Below, piece by piece: positions 42,188 to 49,974 of a stretch of DNA of 64,000 bases; position 1 is the stretch's first letter, and every line of letters begins with the position of its first letter. The notes beneath the pieces are model-generated. The model ran no database searches and was not told where the DNA came from. It saw only the letters and a list, made by a program, of their open reading frames with translations. Origin of the DNA: Chitinophaga filiformis (GTDB lineage: Bacteria; Bacteroidota; Bacteroidia; Chitinophagales; Chitinophagaceae); the NCBI RefSeq assembly GCF_900102545.1, contig NZ_FNBN01000001.1:1132221-1196220 (forward strand), read 5' to 3'. A program made the position numbers and the translations under genes.

Positions 42188-43060
42188 TTAAATAACTTTA
42201 TAATTCCTGTAATCGAATAAACGTTTACCCGTTCTCTTCTCTATCCAATATAGAATACTCCCTTTAAAAGAGAATTTCTTCCGGCTGATATCATGGGTGA
42301 ACTGCCAGTTCTTCTTATTAATCCGCTCTTTCATCACTTCAGGATGCGTGCCTTTAAACGGCGCCAGTGAGTCTACTCCACCATAATCGAATTCCGCAAT
42401 AGGCACACGATTAGTAACCAGTTCTTCATTCGTGCCATGATATAACTGAAAAGAGTTGTTCAGTTTCTGTGCCTGTATCTGCGGATCTTTTACCCATCCG
42501 TAATGATACATGCTTGCGTTCACACGTTTTACATGCAATTTTTGTCCTTCCTTTCTAAAGCCCTGTGCATCACGATAGGAGGAGATACGCTTATCATTAC
42601 GGATCACCCTTATCTCATGCTGATACCAGGTGCGTGAATCGCCGATATAATCATAACTGCCGAAGAAGTGTGTGTACTTAAACAGCAATCCCTCTACGCG
42701 CTTATCATCCAGGTATTCCTGCATAGCGGCACGAATAGCAGGGTAGTCCTGTTCATGCACCACTTCATCTGCCTGTATATAAAACGCCCAATCTGCATCA
42801 GGGCTTACATGTGCAAATGCTTTATCTGTCTCTACTGCAAGGATACGGCCTCCTTCTTTCAGGGAATCATCCCATACAGAATGCGTGATCTTAATTTTAG
42901 GAGAGCCAATGGATTCAATCAGTTCCAAAGTACCATCATCACAATTACCTACGCTGACAATCACTTCGTCACACAAGGGCAGAATGGAGCTGATAGCTGC
43001 AACCACCGGATAATCATACTTTACCGCATTTCGAACAAAAGTGAACCCTGATACTTTCAT
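42188..43060 (-). CDS. Glycosyltransferase family 2-like protein
   Basis: A 290-residue GT-A-type transferase. KVSGFTFVRNAVKYDYPVVAAI opens the Rossmann-like fold, PLCDEVIVSVGNCDDGTLELIESI follows, and ADWAFYIQADEVVHEQDY supplies the acidic metal/nucleotide-sugar motif (in place of DxD). A long C-terminal region contains YQHEIRVIRNDKRISSYRDAQGFR. No transmembrane helix. The start at 43060 is chosen over 22 extra codons. It is divergent from meaB by 60 bases and opposes the two GT4-like genes, forming a small surface-glycan gene group with them. Confidence 0.83.
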   Translation of the reverse strand: MKVSGFTFVRNAVKYDYPVVAAISSILPLCDEVIVSVGNCDDGTLELIESIGSPKIKITHSVWDDSLKEGGRILAVETDKAFAHVSPDADWAFYIQADEVVHEQDYPAIRAAMQEYLDDKRVEGLLFKYTHFFGSYDYIGDSRTWYQHEIRVIRNDKRISSYRDAQGFRKEGQKLHVKRVNASMYHYGWVKDPQIQAQKLNNSFQLYHGTNEELVTNRVPIAEFDYGGVDSLAPFKGTHPEVMKERINKKNWQFTHDISRKKFSFKGSILYWIEKRTGKRLFDYRNYKVI

Positions 43061-43120
43061 ATGGGAGATATAATGCTTGCGAAGATATATAATCAATAAT
43101 GAATTACGTAATTTAGATGC

Positions 43121-44020
43121 ATGCACCAGCCCCTCTTATCCGCATTACTGAACAAAGAAGTCAAGGCCCTCGCAAGGAGTATTTCACTTGTTGAAAACGA
43201 AGCTGCCGGCTATCAGCAACTGCTGGAAGCACTTCCTGCCAACAGTAATACCAGGGTGATAGGTATTACTGGTCCTCCAGGAGCAGGTAAAAGCACACTC
43301 GTGAATGCACTGATCACCTTTCTGCTGGGCCAGGACAAAAGGATTGCCATCATTGCTGTTGATCCATCCTCACCGTTCAACTATGGCGCTTTACTGGGCG
43401 ACCGCATCCGCATGGGACAACATTTTGACAACCAGCAGGTATATATTCGCTCTATGGCCAGCAGAGGTGCATTAGGAGGCCTTAGTCCCAAAATCATAGA
43501 AGTAAGTGATCTGATAAAAGCCGCCGGGTTCGACTACCTGTTTATTGAAACAGTAGGAGTAGGACAGAGCGAAGTAGAAATCGCCGGTATTGCTGATACC
43601 ACTGTCGTAGTGGTAGTACCTGAAGCAGGAGATGAAATACAAACTATGAAAGCAGGGCTCATGGAAATTGCCGACATCTTCGTGGTCAATAAAGCAGACC
43701 GGGACAACGCTGATGAATTTGTGAAGAACCTCAGATTGCTGGCACATAGCCGGCATAAAGAAAACTGGGAGATCCCGGTATTGAAAACTATCGCCACCAG
43801 AGAAGAAGGACTCGCTGCATTGGTAAATGCAATCACCAGCCATCAGCAGCAGGTGCAGGGTAGCCGTCAGCATCATGCTTTATTGCTGGCAGAAAAAGCT
43901 TACCAGTTATTACAACACCGGCGTATGCAAGATGTTAACCGCCGTGCGCTGCAGCAACAGATACTGCAACAAATGACTACCGGTGCATTCAACCTCTACC
44001 GCTTTGTAAATAATTACTAG
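43121..44020 (+). CDS. meaB: Methylmalonyl-CoA mutase-associated GTPase MeaB
   Basis: A G3E-family GTPase that guards adenosylcobalamin loading of methylmalonyl-CoA mutase. The 299-residue protein has Walker A GPPGAGKST (51-59), AVDPSSPFNYGALLGDRIRM, the switch-like IRSMASRGALGGLS, ETVGVGQSEVEIAG and the guanine motif VVNKADRDN. The mutase itself is not in the window. The 60-base gap to the divergent glycosyltransferase gene must hold both promoters. Confidence 0.95.
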   Translation: MHQPLLSALLNKEVKALARSISLVENEAAGYQQLLEALPANSNTRVIGITGPPGAGKSTLVNALITFLLGQDKRIAIIAVDPSSPFNYGALLGDRIRMGQHFDNQQVYIRSMASRGALGGLSPKIIEVSDLIKAAGFDYLFIETVGVGQSEVEIAGIADTTVVVVVPEAGDEIQTMKAGLMEIADIFVVNKADRDNADEFVKNLRLLAHSRHKENWEIPVLKTIATREEGLAALVNAITSHQQQVQGSRQHHALLLAEKAYQLLQHRRMQDVNRRALQQQILQQMTTGAFNLYRFVNNY

Positions 44021-44272
44021 CCCCCGAAGATTACGTATCTTTATACCCGTGTTAAGGTTTCCCACATATCGTATTTCCATCGCTTATGCCGTATTCCATT
44101 ATGCGGCTGGTAATGACGAATCCTGGCTATGCAGGTAAGGTTACGTCGTAACATCTCACAATAACATCATCGCAAAATACGTAAACGCATATTCCCATTA
44201 CGCGGCTGCTGCTGAGGCATCATAGCCGTATGGGGAGATCTGTAATTTTAATATCTTTTAAACGCATTCATC

Positions 44273-44593
44273 ATGGCCTGGATATTCCTGATTATCGGTG
44301 GATTATTTGAAATCGGCTTTACCATCTCACTGAAATATTCCGAAAACTTTACAAGGCTCTGGCCTTCTATCGGCTTCTTTGCCTGTATCTCGCTCAGCTT
44401 CTTCTTTTTGAACAAAGCAATTAACGGCGGACTGCCTATTGGCACTTCCTATGCTGTGTGGACTGGTATTGGGGCTGCAGGTACTGCTATTGCAGGTATG
44501 CTGCTGTTTAAGGAACCGGCTGCATTCTGGCGCCTGTTTTTCCTCTTTATGCTGATTGCTTCTATTATAGGATTAAAAGTGGTGGCGGAATAA
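44273..44593 (+). CDS. Small multidrug resistance family transporter (Gdx/SugE-like)
   Basis: A 106-residue four-helix membrane protein of the SMR family. The first helix carries the essential Glu in GGLFEIGFTISLKYS (Glu13); GTSYAVWTGIGAAGTAIAGMLLF is the conserved segment of helix 3. The Gdx/SugE subgroup exports guanidinium, and SLKYSENF and PIGTSYAVW look closer to it than to the EmrE group. A guanidine riboswitch could not be made out upstream. A terminator follows, located inside the convergent ClC gene. Confidence 0.87.
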   Translation: MAWIFLIIGGLFEIGFTISLKYSENFTRLWPSIGFFACISLSFFFLNKAINGGLPIGTSYAVWTGIGAAGTAIAGMLLFKEPAAFWRLFFLFMLIASIIGLKVVAE

Positions 44594-44604
44594 ACCTGCC
44601 AGGG

Positions 44605-45879
44605 TCAGGAAATATTTTCAGGTAGCACAGCCGGCTGTGCTACCTTCTTTTTTGCCAGCAGGAATACCACCAGGTAAGCAGCGGTACATCCACAGATAAC
44701 CGGCAACAGTGCATTCGTGACATGGGTGGTTTCTATGGCGAAAAAGATAGCAGCAGGTAGTACCCTGTTCCCCCCGGCAAACATAGCCGTCATTCCTACC
44801 AATGCTGCCAGCGCAAAATTCAACTGTACTGCCGGGAATATAAATTGCAGCAGGAAGGTCACAAACAGTCCCAGTGCTCCCCCGGAGACCAACAAAGGTG
44901 CAATAGTCCCTCCGGGGATACCACTACCTACAGTAATGCTCATCAGTAACAATTTCCCAATGGCCATTACTACCAGGAATTGCAGGGTCACCTGACCGAG
45001 CAAGAGGCTATCTATATGTTCATAACCTGCTCCCAGGATCTCAGGTGAAAAGTATCCAAATACACCGGTGAGAATAGCTCCTGCCACAGGCCACCACAAT
45101 TTGTCAACCGGCAGCTTCTGGAAAAGGTTACCCATTCCATTGATCATCTTCTTCGCCAGGATGGCTACCAACCCAACCAGTAGTCCGGTAATGGTGTATC
45201 CCAGTAATGCGGGCACGCCTGCCATTGTTAGCTGCGGCATCATAAATACAGGCTCACTGCCCCTCAGCCAGTAATGCAACAGCATTCCGGTACCACCGCC
45301 CAGTATTATGGCAGTAATGCCCATCCAGGTAAGTTCTACCATCAGTAACTCTATAATGAGGGCGATTGCCGCCAGCGGGCTTCCAAAAAGAAATGCAATA
45401 CCTCCAGCCATAGCTGCCGCAGCCAGGATCTGTTTCTCCCGGACGTCGCCTCTTTTTACCTGGCCGGCTACAGTCTGGGGCAGATCAACTAAAGCACCTT
45501 CCAGGCCCAAAGGAATACCGGCATTAATTGAAAGGATACTTTGTACAGGTCTTAGCAATTGCCTGACCTTTTCACCCGCATAACGGAGCGCAAGGGCTAT
45601 TATCAACGTAACGATGACCGGCACCAGCAGCACCAACAGATCGTGTTCATCCAGATCCCTGGACATACCCGGCAGTCCGCTGTAAGTACTCAGGGTCTGC
45701 ATAGCCATGATCAGTCCTTCCGTAATCATAGCGGCCGCAGCGGCTACTACAACCGACATACAAAGCAATACTGGTACCTTCTTTCCGGGGATGGTATTCA
45801 CAGGAACGGATGTTTCCATATTTACAGGGACCGAGACCGGAATGCCTCCTCTGATAAATAATTGGAAAATGCTTTTCAT
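44605..45879 (-). CDS. ClC family chloride channel/transporter-like protein
   Basis: A 424-residue membrane protein with the internally repeated ClC architecture (about ten hydrophobic helices). The conserved motifs are altered: AGIPLGLEGALVDL in place of GxEGP, keeping the gating-type Glu, and GSGIPGGTIAPLLVSGGALG in place of the GxFxP region, missing its Phe. The N terminus repeats SVPVN twice. A second start at Met21 (45819) is possible. It lacks the usual C-terminal CBS domains. Anion exchange or channel activity is likely but the selectivity residues differ. Confidence 0.82.
   Translation of the reverse strand: MKSIFQLFIRGGIPVSVPVNMETSVPVNTIPGKKVPVLLCMSVVVAAAAAMITEGLIMAMQTLSTYSGLPGMSRDLDEHDLLVLLVPVIVTLIIALALRYAGEKVRQLLRPVQSILSINAGIPLGLEGALVDLPQTVAGQVKRGDVREKQILAAAAMAGGIAFLFGSPLAAIALIIELLMVELTWMGITAIILGGGTGMLLHYWLRGSEPVFMMPQLTMAGVPALLGYTITGLLVGLVAILAKKMINGMGNLFQKLPVDKLWWPVAGAILTGVFGYFSPEILGAGYEHIDSLLLGQVTLQFLVVMAIGKLLLMSITVGSGIPGGTIAPLLVSGGALGLFVTFLLQFIFPAVQLNFALAALVGMTAMFAGGNRVLPAAIFFAIETTHVTNALLPVICGCTAAYLVVFLLAKKKVAQPAVLPENIS
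44621..44653 (+). terminator. Terminator of the SMR gene inside the ClC coding region
   Basis: A perfect 24-bp palindrome (44621-44644, arms GGTAGCACAGCC and GGCTGTGCTACC) is followed by TTCTTTTTT. It lies 28 bases past the SMR stop and within the last 50 bases of the convergent ClC gene, so the sequence also encodes the ClC C terminus. Confidence 0.8.
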
Positions 45880-46193
45880 AGCTGGTCGGTTTAAACGCTC
45901 AATTTACATATTCCTGCATGAGGAATCACTGCCTTGTAATTATCGTACACGGATGTTAACTGGAAGTTAATGTATATAAAGTGAGCATCAATATTTTAGT
46001 TAAAAGCTTAATTTATTAATAAGTGGTATAAAAAAGATTAGCTATTATTCTCATGGTTTTCGCTTATCCGTTTTAGCACTGGTAAATAAGATGTTAAATA
46101 TTTTACCAGTTTTCTACCATTCCTACTTTTGTATCCTACCTGATCCGTTACATGATTCACTATATTCTATGACCTTAAACCGAATACACTAAT
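45880..46193. other. 314-bp divergent region
   Basis: AT-rich spacer between the ClC and DUF2024 genes. It holds the TACTTTTG box for DUF2024. I see no frame, hairpin or repeat of note. Confidence 0.4.
46124..46131 (+). promoter_or_regulatory. Candidate -7 box of the DUF2024 gene
   Basis: TACTTTTG, perfect TAnnTTTG, 62 bases before the start at 46194. Confidence 0.38.
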
Positions 46194-46460
46194 ATGGAGG
46201 TTGCTATCTTTGACACCTACGTGAAGCGTCGTGAGGGCGGCTATATGCACTTCGACATCATCGTGTCCGCCGATACCAATTATGAGAATGTGCTCACCTT
46301 TGGCAATGCATATCTCAAGTCGAAATCTATTGAAAAACAATCTGTTTCTTCCAGAGATTGTAGGTTCTGTCATGTGCAGGAAATGATCCCCATGTGGGAA
46401 CAAAACATTCTGCAACAGGGCTACCACATCTATGAAATGGAAGGCTGCAGTATCAAATAA
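46194..46460 (+). CDS. DUF2024 family protein
   Basis: An 88-residue cytoplasmic protein. EVAIFDTYVKRREGGYMHFDIIV is the family N terminus and RDCRFCHVQEMIPMWEQNILQQGYHIYEMEGC the conserved second half, with a CRFCH motif that suggests a metal or redox site (inference). The family is small and functionally unassigned. It is transcribed alone and ends at a strong terminator. Confidence 0.88.
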   Translation: MEVAIFDTYVKRREGGYMHFDIIVSADTNYENVLTFGNAYLKSKSIEKQSVSSRDCRFCHVQEMIPMWEQNILQQGYHIYEMEGCSIK

Positions 46461-46493
46461 GTCGTCGCGAACTATATCCTAATAAGAACATCA

Positions 46494-46530
46494 AAGGAGG
46501 TCTGGTAAAACCGGACCTCCTTCTTTCTTT
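46494..46530. terminator. Terminator between DUF2024 and the cox operon end
   Basis: A 12-bp stem with one wobble (AAGGAGGTCTGG/CCGGACCTCCTT, loop TAAAA) followed by CTTTCTTT on the plus strand; on the minus strand it reads into TTTGATG, so it may also close the respiratory operon 30 bases past its last gene. Confidence 0.78.
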
Positions 46531-46552
46531 AATATATTAACGCGATTATTCT

Positions 46553-46762
46553 TTACGCTTCACGGTTGCTCTTCCACTGTCTGAACACCATAATACCGAT
46601 GATCACCAGCGGTGTGGCTGCCAGCATCAGGATGCCATTATTCAGGCCCTTTGCAGGACCTTCACCCAGCTGCTGAGCTGTTTTAGTACAAAGCGAGCAT
46701 TGTGCCATTGCCTGTACACCAGCGCATAATATAATCACTAATAGCCAAACGATCTTTTTCAT
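46553..46762 (-). CDS. Small CxxC membrane protein at the end of the cox operon
   Basis: A 69-residue protein: signal-like first hydrophobic stretch (VWLLVIILCAGVQAMA), the motif QCSLCTKTAQQLGEGPAKGLN, and a second transmembrane helix (ILMLAATPLVIIGIMVF). The two cysteines in CSLC could bind metal or exchange disulphides. I know it only as a conserved small protein found at the end of such operons in Bacteroidota. It follows the DUF420 gene by 44 bases and is the last gene of the respiratory cluster. Confidence 0.75.
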   Translation of the reverse strand: MKKIVWLLVIILCAGVQAMAQCSLCTKTAQQLGEGPAKGLNNGILMLAATPLVIIGIMVFRQWKSNREA

Positions 46763-46806
46763 ACAGTAAATTTAAGCATTCCTGTCATTCCCTCCGTTAC
46801 TATCAA

Positions 46807-47376
46807 TCAATAGTAGGGAGATATCATCACATACACGATCACACCGGTTACCGCTACATAGAACCAGATCGGCCAGGTGAAACGCGCTATCTTCTTATGT
46901 TTCTCAAAATCTGACTGGAACCCACGCAGCAGTGTAAACAACACCAGCGGCACGATAATAATTGCCAGCAGAATATGCGTCAGCAGAATGAAATAATAAA
47001 CGTAGGCACTTCCGCCCACCAGCGCCTTTTCAGCAGCATCTACCACATGATCATGGTTGTTATCGCCATACTTCGTACTCTCTGTAAAGAAGTGGTATGT
47101 AACATAAGAAACCAGGAACAGTGCTGACAGCGCTACGGCTATCAGGTTGGTTGTTTTATGCGCTTTGACATATCCCTTACGGATAAAATACAAGCTAGCC
47201 AGCAGCAATACCGCCGTAGTTGAATTTAATACCGCATGAAACAGGGGAAGTATCTGTACATTGAAGCCCACCTCAATGTTGGGCCGTGGCAGGTAGAATA
47301 GGAATGCTACCAGCACGGGTATTACTATTGAAACAATAGCAATCGGCAGGTTAAGATTTTTACTCTTGATATCCAT
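46807..47376 (-). CDS. DUF420 membrane protein (cytochrome oxidase assembly-type)
   Basis: A 189-residue protein with about five transmembrane helices. Histidines occur in YVKAHKTTN, YVTYHFFTES, FILLTHILLAI and FEKHKKIARFTWPIWF, the DUF420 pattern. Related proteins (CtaM type) are needed for maturation of heme-copper oxidases, so a role in oxidase assembly is likely. It lies between the SCO gene and the small CxxC gene, each within 45 bases. Confidence 0.88.
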   Translation of the reverse strand: MDIKSKNLNLPIAIVSIVIPVLVAFLFYLPRPNIEVGFNVQILPLFHAVLNSTTAVLLLASLYFIRKGYVKAHKTTNLIAVALSALFLVSYVTYHFFTESTKYGDNNHDHVVDAAEKALVGGSAYVYYFILLTHILLAIIIVPLVLFTLLRGFQSDFEKHKKIARFTWPIWFYVAVTGVIVYVMISPYY

Positions 47377-47412
47377 AGCTGTGATTGGGGGCGTTGTGGT
47401 ACCCCGCTTAAA

Positions 47413-48126
47413 CTATTCTGTTGTTGAAAAAAGCCGTTTCAGTAAGCCTGGTCTGTGCTTGTCTTTCTCCAGGTGCAGTACCGCAATGTCATTCGCACAC
47501 CTGCGTACGGCATTAGAATCCAATCCATCGTAATACCCACGGATGTGGTGATCCTTGTCAAGTAGTACCAGCTTCTCGGTATGAATGAAATCATCCGGAC
47601 CGCCGTCTCCCTGGGTCACACTCACAAAGACCTCGTTCCTCGCCCAGTCATAAATATCTTTCTTTGAACCGGTTCCCAGCCACCAGTTGTCAGGATTAAT
47701 GCCACGTTTTACACCATACATACGCAACTGGTCAGAAGAATCCCTTTCAGGATCTACAGTCAGTGATATCATCTGTAATAAAGTGTCGTTTTTAACATAA
47801 GCCTGCTGTACCTTTTCCAGGTTTGCCATCATCTTCGGGCAGATGCTGGGGCAGGAAGTGAAGAAGAAGTTGACCAGTATCACCTTGCCGTGTAAGTCTT
47901 TCAGGCTTACTTTCTGGCCCATCTGGTTAATGAAACTGAAGTCTTTTACCACATGGAAAGTGGTATCATATGTGGCAGTACCATTTTTTACTATTGTGTC
48001 TACCTTTTCAGGTATGTAGTAACGGGGGATAGGTACAACATCCTTACTGTAATGGTCTACTATCAGGTATCCCGCCAATGGCACCAATACTGCCAGCATC
48101 AATCCTATAAGTCCTCTCTTGGTAAT
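47413..48126 (-). CDS. SCO1/SenC family copper chaperone
   Basis: A membrane-anchored thioredoxin-fold protein that helps build the CuA centre of oxidase subunit II. The copper motif CPSICP (CxxxC) follows VNFFFTS, and the third ligand is a His in DFIHTEKLVLLD. The start is unclear: the first ATG (48099) and the preceding TTG (48102) cut the transmembrane helix short. In-frame codons upstream give TKRGLIGLMLAVLVPLAGYL, a normal signal anchor, with ATT at 48124-48126 where relatives have Met. No in-frame ATG lies further upstream before the stop at 48160. Confidence 0.88.
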   Translation of the reverse strand: MTKRGLIGLMLAVLVPLAGYLIVDHYSKDVVPIPRYYIPEKVDTIVKNGTATYDTTFHVVKDFSFINQMGQKVSLKDLHGKVILVNFFFTSCPSICPKMMANLEKVQQAYVKNDTLLQMISLTVDPERDSSDQLRMYGVKRGINPDNWWLGTGSKKDIYDWARNEVFVSVTQGDGGPDDFIHTEKLVLLDKDHHIRGYYDGLDSNAVRRCANDIAVLHLEKDKHRPGLLKRLFSTTE

Positions 48127-48221
48127 GGCCTGAAGTTTTAATGGTCTGATAAAATTTACGCTTTACAAATACTGCCATACGAATAGAGCAGCACCTGTAA
48201 AGCGTAATGTATAAAGTTGAA

Positions 48222-48632
48222 TTAGTGATGTGCAGGCGCGTGCTCGTTGGTGATATGCTTAGCCGGAGCTGCAGGAGTACCTGGAGACAGGTCCTTACGC
48301 ATATTCTTCCAGGAATCACCATCTGCCAGGAAGGCGATGATGAACCATACGAACAATAACAAAGGCATCAGAATAGTCATTATCAGGTTCCTGATCTCAT
48401 GACGTAAGTGCATGAACTCAGCAACGATAAAGAATGCCTTTACAAGTGTCAGCGTTACGAAGATACCGTTCAGCGCCCATCTTGCCATGAAGTCGTATTC
48501 CAGGTAAAGGAATGCCAGACCTACTTCAAAAATGGTGATCACCAATAATATCCAGAACGTTTTCCAGATCGATTTGGTAGATGAATCATGTCCATGCTCC
48601 TCGTGCGCTACGGCTGTATGTGTATGTTCCAT
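48222..48632 (-). CDS. Cytochrome c oxidase subunit IV family protein
   Basis: A 136-residue protein with three transmembrane helices (roughly 25-45, 52-73 and 80-102), typical of prokaryotic oxidase subunit IV. The His-rich N terminus (HTHTAVAHEEHGHD) and the Pro/Ala/His C-terminal tail are low complexity. It follows subunit III by 50 bases. Confidence 0.87.
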   Translation of the reverse strand: MEHTHTAVAHEEHGHDSSTKSIWKTFWILLVITIFEVGLAFLYLEYDFMARWALNGIFVTLTLVKAFFIVAEFMHLRHEIRNLIMTILMPLLLFVWFIIAFLADGDSWKNMRKDLSPGTPAAPAKHITNEHAPAHH

Positions 48633-48682
48633 TAGTTTTTTCTTTTTAAAATTCCAGATTACAAATACTTACCAGCCTTCGA

Positions 48683-49357
48683 TTAAAGCAGGTAGAAACA
48701 GGTGAATACGAATACCCAAACCAGATCTACGAAGTGCCAGTACAAACCAACCTTTTCAACCATTTCATAGTGGCCTCTTTCTTCGTAAGTACCTTTCAGC
48801 ACGTTAGCCAGGATGATAATGTTCAGCACCACACCGGAAGTTACGTGTAAACCGTGGAAACCTGTGATAGTAAAGAAGAAATTGGTAAAGTTAGTAGAAG
48901 CAACAGTTCCGTCAACGTTCAGGAAAGGATTGCGTCCCCACCATGCACCGGCTTCATGAAGGTGCGTCCATTCCCATGCCTGACAGGACAGGAAGGCGAT
49001 ACCACCCAGGATAGTCCATGACATCCATTTCACAACAGCCTTACGATCTCTCATGTGACCAGCATGTACAGCCAATACCATTGTTACAGAACTCATGATC
49101 AGGATGAAGGTCATCAAGCTCACAAATACCAGTGGCAGATTCGTGTGTCCCATACCAGGGAATGCGTGGAACACCTCATTTGGATCAGGCCAGGAAGTGC
49201 TCATGAAGCGGATCGTACCATATGATATCAGCAATGCTCCAAAAGTAAAGGCATCTGACATCAGGAAGTACCACATCATCAACTTTCCGTAGCTCACATT
49301 AAAAGGAGAATGTCCCCCGGACCACCATTTTTTCTTCGCTGTAACTGCTGTATCCAT
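48683..49357 (-). CDS. Cytochrome c oxidase subunit III
   Basis: A 224-residue oxidase subunit with seven transmembrane helices in the heme-copper subunit III pattern. LMMWYFLMSDAFTFGALLISYG, SCQAWEWTHLHEAG, FTITGFHGLHVTSGVV and GLYWHFVDLVWVFVFTCFYLL are clear; the GFHGxHV motif and the WHFVDxVW end are diagnostic. It is the second of two consecutive subunit III-type genes. Confidence 0.93.
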   Translation of the reverse strand: MDTAVTAKKKWWSGGHSPFNVSYGKLMMWYFLMSDAFTFGALLISYGTIRFMSTSWPDPNEVFHAFPGMGHTNLPLVFVSLMTFILIMSSVTMVLAVHAGHMRDRKAVVKWMSWTILGGIAFLSCQAWEWTHLHEAGAWWGRNPFLNVDGTVASTNFTNFFFTITGFHGLHVTSGVVLNIIILANVLKGTYEERGHYEMVEKVGLYWHFVDLVWVFVFTCFYLL

Positions 49358-49387
49358 TGTTTGTTTTGTAATTAATTTTTAGAAAGT

Positions 49388-49942
49388 TTATCTGGCAATA
49401 CTCAGAAATATCAACAGGTAAATCCATAACCCATCCACAAAATGCCAATATGTGGCTGCTACTTCTATAGGAACCGCACTATAAGTACGAACCCTTGTAC
49501 GGAAGGCCCTGCCAAACATAATCAGCAGCGCTACAACACCACCCAGCACGTGCAACAGGTGTACACTTACTATTACATAAATGAACGATACGGATGCCGG
49601 GCCGCTTAACGGAAGCCCCATATCAGTCATCTGTTTGAAACCAATCCACTGACACACTGCAAAAGCTACTCCCAGTATTGCGGTCAGCGTGATCAGCTGT
49701 TTGTACCGCTGCATGTTCCTGTTACGGAACTGTTTTACCGCCATCTGAATGGTTGCACTGCTGGTCAGGATAACCGCAGTAGAGATCCAGAAGATAAACG
49801 GTAACTGGAAAGTAAACCAGTTTGCCTGCGCACGCTTTACTACATATGCACTCGTAAACCCGATAAACATCATGGTAATACTACCCATTGCTATCCATAG
49901 GGAATATTTATGCGGATGTATTTTATTTCGTTGTAAGCTCAT
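49388..49942 (-). CDS. Cytochrome c oxidase subunit III-like protein
   Basis: A 184-residue, five-helix version of subunit III: LQRNKIHPHKYSLWIAMGSI, ASVSFIYVIVSVHLLHVLGG and YWHFVDGLWIYLLIF. Bacteroidota caa3 clusters often have this shorter gene plus the full-length one. The start at 49942 is chosen over 49966 because MSLQRNKIHPHK aligns with relatives. It begins 32 bases after ctaB. Confidence 0.88.
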   Translation of the reverse strand: MSLQRNKIHPHKYSLWIAMGSITMMFIGFTSAYVVKRAQANWFTFQLPFIFWISTAVILTSSATIQMAVKQFRNRNMQRYKQLITLTAILGVAFAVCQWIGFKQMTDMGLPLSGPASVSFIYVIVSVHLLHVLGGVVALLIMFGRAFRTRVRTYSAVPIEVAATYWHFVDGLWIYLLIFLSIAR

Positions 49943-49974
49943 TGCGTCCATCACTCCTTGTTTCAAAAATTGAA

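Noticed and set aside
44041..44272. Guanidine (ykkC or mini-ykkC) riboswitch before the SMR gene
   Set aside because: The ACGR loops closed by G-C stems, or the ykkC core, could not be found; only an unexplained pair of repeats is present.
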